Shown piece after piece: positions 62,690 through 64,000 of a DNA stretch of 64,000 bases. The translations under genes and the position numbers were made by a program. Below the pieces are notes generated by a model that saw only the letters and a program-made list of their open reading frames with translations, ran no database searches and was not told the DNA's origin. Numbering within the stretch: position 1 is the first letter of the stretch; each line of letters begins with the position of its first letter. Source of the stretch: Prorocentrum cordatum. Taxonomy: Eukaryota > Sar > Dinophyceae > Prorocentrales > Prorocentraceae. Location of the stretch: NCBI GenBank assembly GCA_963575745.1, contig CAUYUJ010000147.1, positions 47,501 to 111,500 on the forward strand. The letters run 5' to 3'.

Positions 62690-62785
62690 CTCATCCTGTG
62701 CAGTCAGTTCGCTACCACCTCCTACCTCCTGTGCAGTCACCCGCCCCGCGCTGCCCTCCTCCTGTGCAGTCATCTCGCTACCGGG
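62690..62785. repeat. three-copy CTCCTGTGCAGTCA repeat
   Basis: CATCCTGTGCAGTCAG, CCTCCTGTGCAGTCAC and CCTCCTGTGCAGTCAT occur at about 62690, 62727 and 62760; the first and third are followed by CGCTACC. Confidence 0.75.
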
Positions 62786-62900
62786 GGGGGGGGCGCCAAA
62801 TACGGAGCGAAGGGGACGGTCTGGGCATGGCGGGCCTCGGCCACTGACAGGCTCTCCGACCAAGGGCCGAGGGACGGGCCGACAAACCCGAGCCCCTGCT

Positions 62901-62933
62901 TAACCCAAAGTGGTCACAATTCAGCGTCCTGAC
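62901..62933 (+). repeat. dispersed repeat CCCAAAGTGGTC...CAGCGTCCTGACT, copy 1
   Basis: CCCAAAGTGGTCACAATTCA then GCGTCCTGACT. The second copy is at 63959-63991, near the window's end. Confidence 0.6.
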
Positions 62934-63009
62934 TGCAGCTCTTCCTCCTGCACCGCCCCTGGGCTTACCCTGGCCCCTCTGATCCCCCCAGTACACCCGC
63001 CCTCCTCGC

Positions 63010-63321
63010 ATGGAGCACGCTGTGGTTGCCAGGCGCGGGAAGCGCAAAATAGAGGAGTGGCCAGAATCTCCCCTGATGGCTCGTGCTCGGCGTCTGGCAC
63101 TCTCGCGCCACCTGCCAGCCGCAATACCCAAGGGCAGGGTGCCCAAGGACGCAGCAAGGCGTTCAGGAATCGGCGGCAACGAACCGCCCTGCTCGCCAGG
63201 CTCTCAAGCGACGCCGTTTCGCTGCTTACTCGTCTGGGAATTAATTACTGCATTGTGTCAGGGAGAATCCAGTTTGTCACTGCCCTGGGATCATGTCTCG
63301 CTCGACGATATCCTCATATGA
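63010..63321 (+). CDS. weak candidate ORF, unrecognised
   Basis: ATG at 63010 opens 103 codons: MEHAVVARRGKRKIEEWPES, LMARARRLALSRHLPAAIPK, GRVPKDAARRSG. The first half is mildly protein-like. An alternative plus frame and the minus strand are also open; no splice or domain evidence. Confidence 0.25.
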   Translation: MEHAVVARRGKRKIEEWPESPLMARARRLALSRHLPAAIPKGRVPKDAARRSGIGGNEPPCSPGSQATPFRCLLVWELITALCQGESSLSLPWDHVSLDDILI

Positions 63322-63958
63322 ACAAATCATGACCGTCGTCGACACCGATGCGGATGATCGCACCAGCCCACTGGGCGTAGGTGGCTGAGCGGTTCAGCTC
63401 TCCAACAAGGGCAGAATGTCGTTCCCTGAGCTCTGGGATCACGCCCCATGAGATACACGTGCATAGGCATCTGTCCCAGAACTGCGGTCGCTGACGCCTT
63501 CAACGCCAACATCCTGAGGACGATATCGACCTGAATCCCCGCCCACCTCCAGGCGTGGAAACGCTGCAATCAGAAATCAACTCCGGCTGGTGCCCATTGC
63601 ATCGCGAGCTTGTCCCCCCTGTGAAGACTCCTCGCGAATGAGCCATCCTAGGAGAACAGGAGGACGAATGTAGAACGGGCTGGGTATTTGCACGGCCCTC
63701 GAACGGCACGATCACTACTGTCGTCGTCATGCTCGCGGAGGTGGACACGATGACTTCGAACTTCTTCAGTGGAGTCCGAAGAACTTGCTGGAGCAGGGCA
63801 AATTATCTGCAACACGACTCGTCCGGGCACCCCGACACCGCCGCGACGTCGCCGGAAACGCCGCCGCTCGACACAACCTTCGCCGTGCCTCCTAACTGCA
63901 CGGCTGCAGATTGTGGTGTCAGTAATTACCCTTGGGTTGAGGGCATGCAGTCACCCTG
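63322..63958. other. region with short weak ORFs on both strands
   Basis: Minus 63569-63327 reads RFHAWRWAGIQVDIVLRMLA, GQMPMHVYLMGRDPRAQG; plus 63729-63956 reads NFFSGVRRTCWSRANYLQHD. Neither has a recognisable family or clear boundaries. Confidence 0.25.
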
Positions 63959-63991
63959 AGCCCAAAGTGGTCCTTATTCCAGCGTCCTGAC
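63959..63991 (+). repeat. dispersed repeat CCCAAAGTGGTC...CAGCGTCCTGACT, copy 2
   Basis: CCCAAAGTGGTCCTTATTCC then AGCGTCCTGACT, matching 62901-62933 at most positions. The element may continue beyond the window. Confidence 0.6.
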
Positions 63992-64000
63992 TATTCCTTG

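Overview
The window looks like nuclear DNA of a dinoflagellate. Four kinds of evidence support this. (1) Relics of the 22-nt dinoflagellate spliced leader (SL) are embedded in genomic DNA: three tandem degenerate copies at 28280-28331 and one 15-nt perfect segment at 58285-58299. (2) There are tandem light-harvesting units of the caroteno-chlorophyll a-c polyprotein type (33051-35616). (3) The DNA is GC-rich with very large, varied simple and tandem repeats, and short exons are islands inside low-complexity introns. (4) It carries several retroelement families whose protein motifs resemble those I know from dinoflagellate genomes. A large repeat-rich genome such as Prorocentrum would fit, but the species cannot be fixed from this window. 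No prokaryotic gene organisation, rRNA, tRNA or CRISPR array was found.

Layout. 0.1-5.0 kb: one minus-strand multi-exon gene of unknown function; introns are (TCC/GGA)n and GATCGATC repeats plus small palindromic elements. 5.5-10.2 kb: two 5' portions of one retroelement family head to head; the plus-strand copy continues into a broken reverse transcriptase-RNase H. 10.2-13.8 kb: a 10-bp satellite, (GT)n, a 12-bp array and (CAT)n with a 410-bp duplication. 13.9 kb: one convincing isolated exon. 14.5-15.3 kb: an ~90-bp satellite. 15.4-26.7 kb: mostly repeats, one short TIR transposon and one candidate exon. 26.9-28.3 kb: an intron-poor PPR gene with an in-frame stop, preceded by the SL relics, i.e. 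a retrogene. 28.3-33 kb: nested repeat blocks with a coding-looking core at 30.4-30.9 kb. 33.0-35.6 kb: decaying light-harvesting polyprotein exons. 35.9-36.6 kb: a frameshifted unknown gene. 36.7-42.7 kb: a LINE with C2H2 fingers plus a truncated second tail. 42.7-45.0 kb: 77-bp satellite arrays. 45.7-53.3 kb: a second LINE (endonuclease-RT-RNase H) split by a C-rich insertion. 54.6-58.3 kb: a third LINE (ORF1-endonuclease-RT) with an SL relic at its 5' end. 58.3-64.0 kb: purine microsatellites, a foldback, a tandem repeat, a second copy of the TIR transposon and a few candidate exons.

Nearly every recognisable coding feature (5' gene, PPR, light-harvesting, all three LINEs) is on the minus strand; the 6.8-10.2 kb retroelement is the clear exception. 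The main theme is recycling of processed RNA: SL relics mark one host retrogene and one LINE, and most retroelement reading frames are broken by stops or frameshifts. Annotation rests on reading motifs by eye; no database search was possible, and exon boundaries are estimates.
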